Under the pieces are notes generated by a model. It was not told the DNA's origin, searched no databases, and was given only the letters and a program-made list of their open reading frames with translations. DNA of 64,000 nucleotides from JADFDG01 sp965232985 (GTDB lineage Bacteria > Pseudomonadota > Gammaproteobacteria > Pseudomonadales > JADFDG01). Location: positions 90,035 through 154,034 of the forward strand of contig CBDDRC010000013.1 of the NCBI GenBank assembly GCA_965232985.1. Direction: 5' to 3'. The position numbers and the translations under genes are program-made. Positions within the stretch are counted from its first letter, which is position 1; the number at the start of each line of letters is the position of its first letter. Of the stretch, positions 62,377-64,000 are shown in pieces.

Positions 62377-62679
62377 TTACTTCTTTTTCTTCTTGAACAT
62401 GTCCAGCATCCGCTCGGTGACGGCAAAGCCACCGAAGATGTTGATACTGGCAAGCAGAACGGCGATGGCACCCAGCACGCTGGTCAGCGTGAGTGTGTCA
62501 CCCTGGATGGTGACGGCCTGCAGCATGGCACCCACCACGATGATGCCGGATAGCGCGTTGGTCACCGCCATCAGCGGCGTATGCAGCGCGGGCGTCACGC
62601 TCCACACTACGTAATAGCCCACGAAGATCGCGAGCACGAACACCGTGAAGGTGCTCACGAACGGAATACTGTGCTCCAT
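62377..62679 (-). CDS. pntAB: NAD(P) transhydrogenase subunit alpha part 2
   Basis: A 100-residue membrane protein with three helices (FTVFVLAIFVGYYVVW and two further segments) ending in KKKKK. It is the dII part of PntA, encoded as a separate small gene in the split type of transhydrogenase. It lies between pntAA and pntB. Confidence 0.95.
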   Translation of the reverse strand: MEHSIPFVSTFTVFVLAIFVGYYVVWSVTPALHTPLMAVTNALSGIIVVGAMLQAVTIQGDTLTLTSVLGAIAVLLASINIFGGFAVTERMLDMFKKKKK

Positions 62680-62693
62680 GACGTCTCTCCGTA

Positions 62694-63827
62694 TTAACCG
62701 GGCTTTTTGTAGATGACCTGGCCGGCATCGACGATCAGCGTCGGCTTCACCATATCATCGGTTTTGTTCAGTTTGATGCTGCGAGTTTCCTTGTCGTGCA
62801 TGGGCGCGAGGAAATTGAGCAGATTGCGCGCATACAGTGCCGATGTTTCCGCAGCCGCCAGCGCCGGGATATTGCTGATGCCGACCAGCTTCACGCCGTT
62901 GGCGGTCATGACATTTTCGTCCGGCCGGCTGCCCTCGACGTTACCGCCGGAACCTACAGCCATATCGACGATGATCGAACCGGGCTTCATTTTTGCGACC
63001 GTTTCGGCCTTCACCAGCACCGGCGCCTTGCGGCCGGGGATCAGCGCTGTGGTAATGACGATGTCGGCATTGCTCACCGCTTTATCAACGATCACTGCCT
63101 GATCGCGGATGTAGTCCGGCGACGGCTGCCAAGCGTAACCGCCAGTGCCAAGCGCTTTCGCTTTTTCTTCGTCGCTCATCGGTACGTCCAGCCATTTGCC
63201 GCCGAGCGATTCCACCTGTTCCTTCGCGGCCGGGCGCAGATCCGAGGCTTCGACAATGGCACCCAGACGCTTGGCTGTGGCGATGGCCTGCAGACCGGCA
63301 ACGCCCACACCCAACACGACCACCCGGGCCGGCTTAATGGTGCCGGCGGCGGTCATCAGCATGGGAAACATGCGCTGGTATTCGTTGGCGGCGATCAGCA
63401 CCGCCTTGTAGCCGGCGACATTGGCCTGCGAAGAGAGGATGTCGGAACTCTGGGCGCGGGTGATGCGTGGAATCAACTCCATGGCCACGCAGGTGAGGCC
63501 GCGGGCGGCATAGGCTTCGAGGTTCGGGTTGGCGTGCGGCGCAAAGGCGGCCAGCACCGTGGCGCCCTGCTTCATCAACGCGGCTTCGGCCGCCGTCGGA
63601 GCCACGACCTTGAGGACGACGTCGGCATCACGCAGGGTATCGGCGGCGCTGGCGGCAATGGTGGCGCCCGCCTCCTGGTAGGCCTTGTCGATACAGGAGG
63701 ACGCGACGCCCGCACCGGACTGCACGACAACCTGATAACCGAGCGCGACGTACTTCTTCACCGTCTCCGGTGTCGCAGCAACGCGCGTCTCGCCGGGGAC
63801 GATCTCGGCGGGAATACCAATTTGCAT
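62694..63827 (-). CDS. pntAA: NAD(P) transhydrogenase subunit alpha part 1
   Basis: PntAA is the soluble NAD(H)-binding dI domain. The protein starts MQIGIPAEIVPGETRVAATPETVKKY and contains VVLGVGVAGLQAIATAKRLGA (NAD Rossmann loop) and DMAVGSGGNVEGSRPDENV. The ATG at 63825-63827 gives 377 residues; a GTG six bases earlier is an alternative. First gene of the pnt operon. Confidence 0.96.
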   Translation of the reverse strand: MQIGIPAEIVPGETRVAATPETVKKYVALGYQVVVQSGAGVASSCIDKAYQEAGATIAASAADTLRDADVVLKVVAPTAAEAALMKQGATVLAAFAPHANPNLEAYAARGLTCVAMELIPRITRAQSSDILSSQANVAGYKAVLIAANEYQRMFPMLMTAAGTIKPARVVVLGVGVAGLQAIATAKRLGAIVEASDLRPAAKEQVESLGGKWLDVPMSDEEKAKALGTGGYAWQPSPDYIRDQAVIVDKAVSNADIVITTALIPGRKAPVLVKAETVAKMKPGSIIVDMAVGSGGNVEGSRPDENVMTANGVKLVGISNIPALAAAETSALYARNLLNFLAPMHDKETRSIKLNKTDDMVKPTLIVDAGQVIYKKPG

Positions 63828-64000
63828 GGTCACATCTCACGAGGACAGATCACGGAGGAAAAGCTGGCGGATTGTACTGGAACAGCAGGGGAATCCAAGA
63901 CCTCCGCGCCCATGACCCTTACCGTGAACCTCCGGTCACCGCACCCGATGGGCGGTACGCCCGCGCGCAACTGCCGGCAGCACCGCCAGGGCCAGAACCG

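Noticed and set aside
63834..64000. Possible 3' end of a minus-strand gene entering from the right edge (stop at 63936, preceded by LALAVLPAVARGRTAHRVR)
   Set aside because: Only about 20 codons are visible and other frames are also open; not enough to call a gene.

Overview
The window is GC-rich, gene-dense chromosomal DNA from a gammaproteobacterium. The best evidence is gene order. Read on the minus strand, leuC-leuD-leuB-asd-fimV-truA-trpF-accD-folC-dedD-cvpA-purF-metZ follows the order known in Pseudomonas, but here trpB-trpA sits between trpF and accD. prmB-aroC-MFS and a complete atuR/atuABCDEFGH terpenoid-degradation cluster also recall pseudomonads. The sequence does not fix the genus; a relative outside Pseudomonas is likely. 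I found no rRNA, tRNA, CRISPR array or intact insertion sequence. Layout: (1) 1-1705, two genes of the carboxyspermidine/carboxynorspermidine polyamine route (nspC cut by the window edge). (2) 1787-18758, a long minus-strand block for methionine, purine, folate, fatty acid, tryptophan, leucine and aspartate-family synthesis plus truA and the pilus/polarity protein FimV, with a divergent LysR gene at 18869. (3) 19775-22940, an accessory island: one uncharacterised Cys-motif gene, a vapBC-type and a parDE/relBE-type toxin-antitoxin pair, a decayed antitoxin copy, and displaced copies of the lysR 3' end between them. (4) 22941-36255, transporters, aroC, prmB, an Smr protein, folE, EVE, sterol-desaturase-like, thioesterase and hydrolase genes and a response regulator with a degenerate GGDEF domain. 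(5) 36340-42289, xthA, a single-domain response regulator, a soluble Ser/Thr kinase, an HD-GYP protein lacking its HD dyad, sixA and gpsA. (6) 42486-46630, an unknown secreted protein, a four-base-overlap operon of two hotdog thioesterases and a membrane protein with two Sm-like repeats, and a DMT transporter. (7) 46659-60104, a thiolase-like gene, atuR and atuABCDEFGH, ending in a clear terminator. (8) 60105-64000, a DnaA-box-like cluster next to an AT-rich stretch, a small unknown gene, and the three-gene pnt transhydrogenase operon. How the parts work together: the atu genes form one pathway in which an acyl-CoA synthetase and dehydrogenase activate and oxidise citronellyl-type acids, a biotin carboxylase and carboxyltransferase carboxylate geranyl-CoA, and a hydratase continues degradation, under a TetR repressor with a visible palindromic site. 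The biosynthetic block is housekeeping. The least explained parts are the lysR-tail/toxin-antitoxin island, the hotdog/Sm-like operon, and the two signalling proteins with broken c-di-GMP catalytic motifs.
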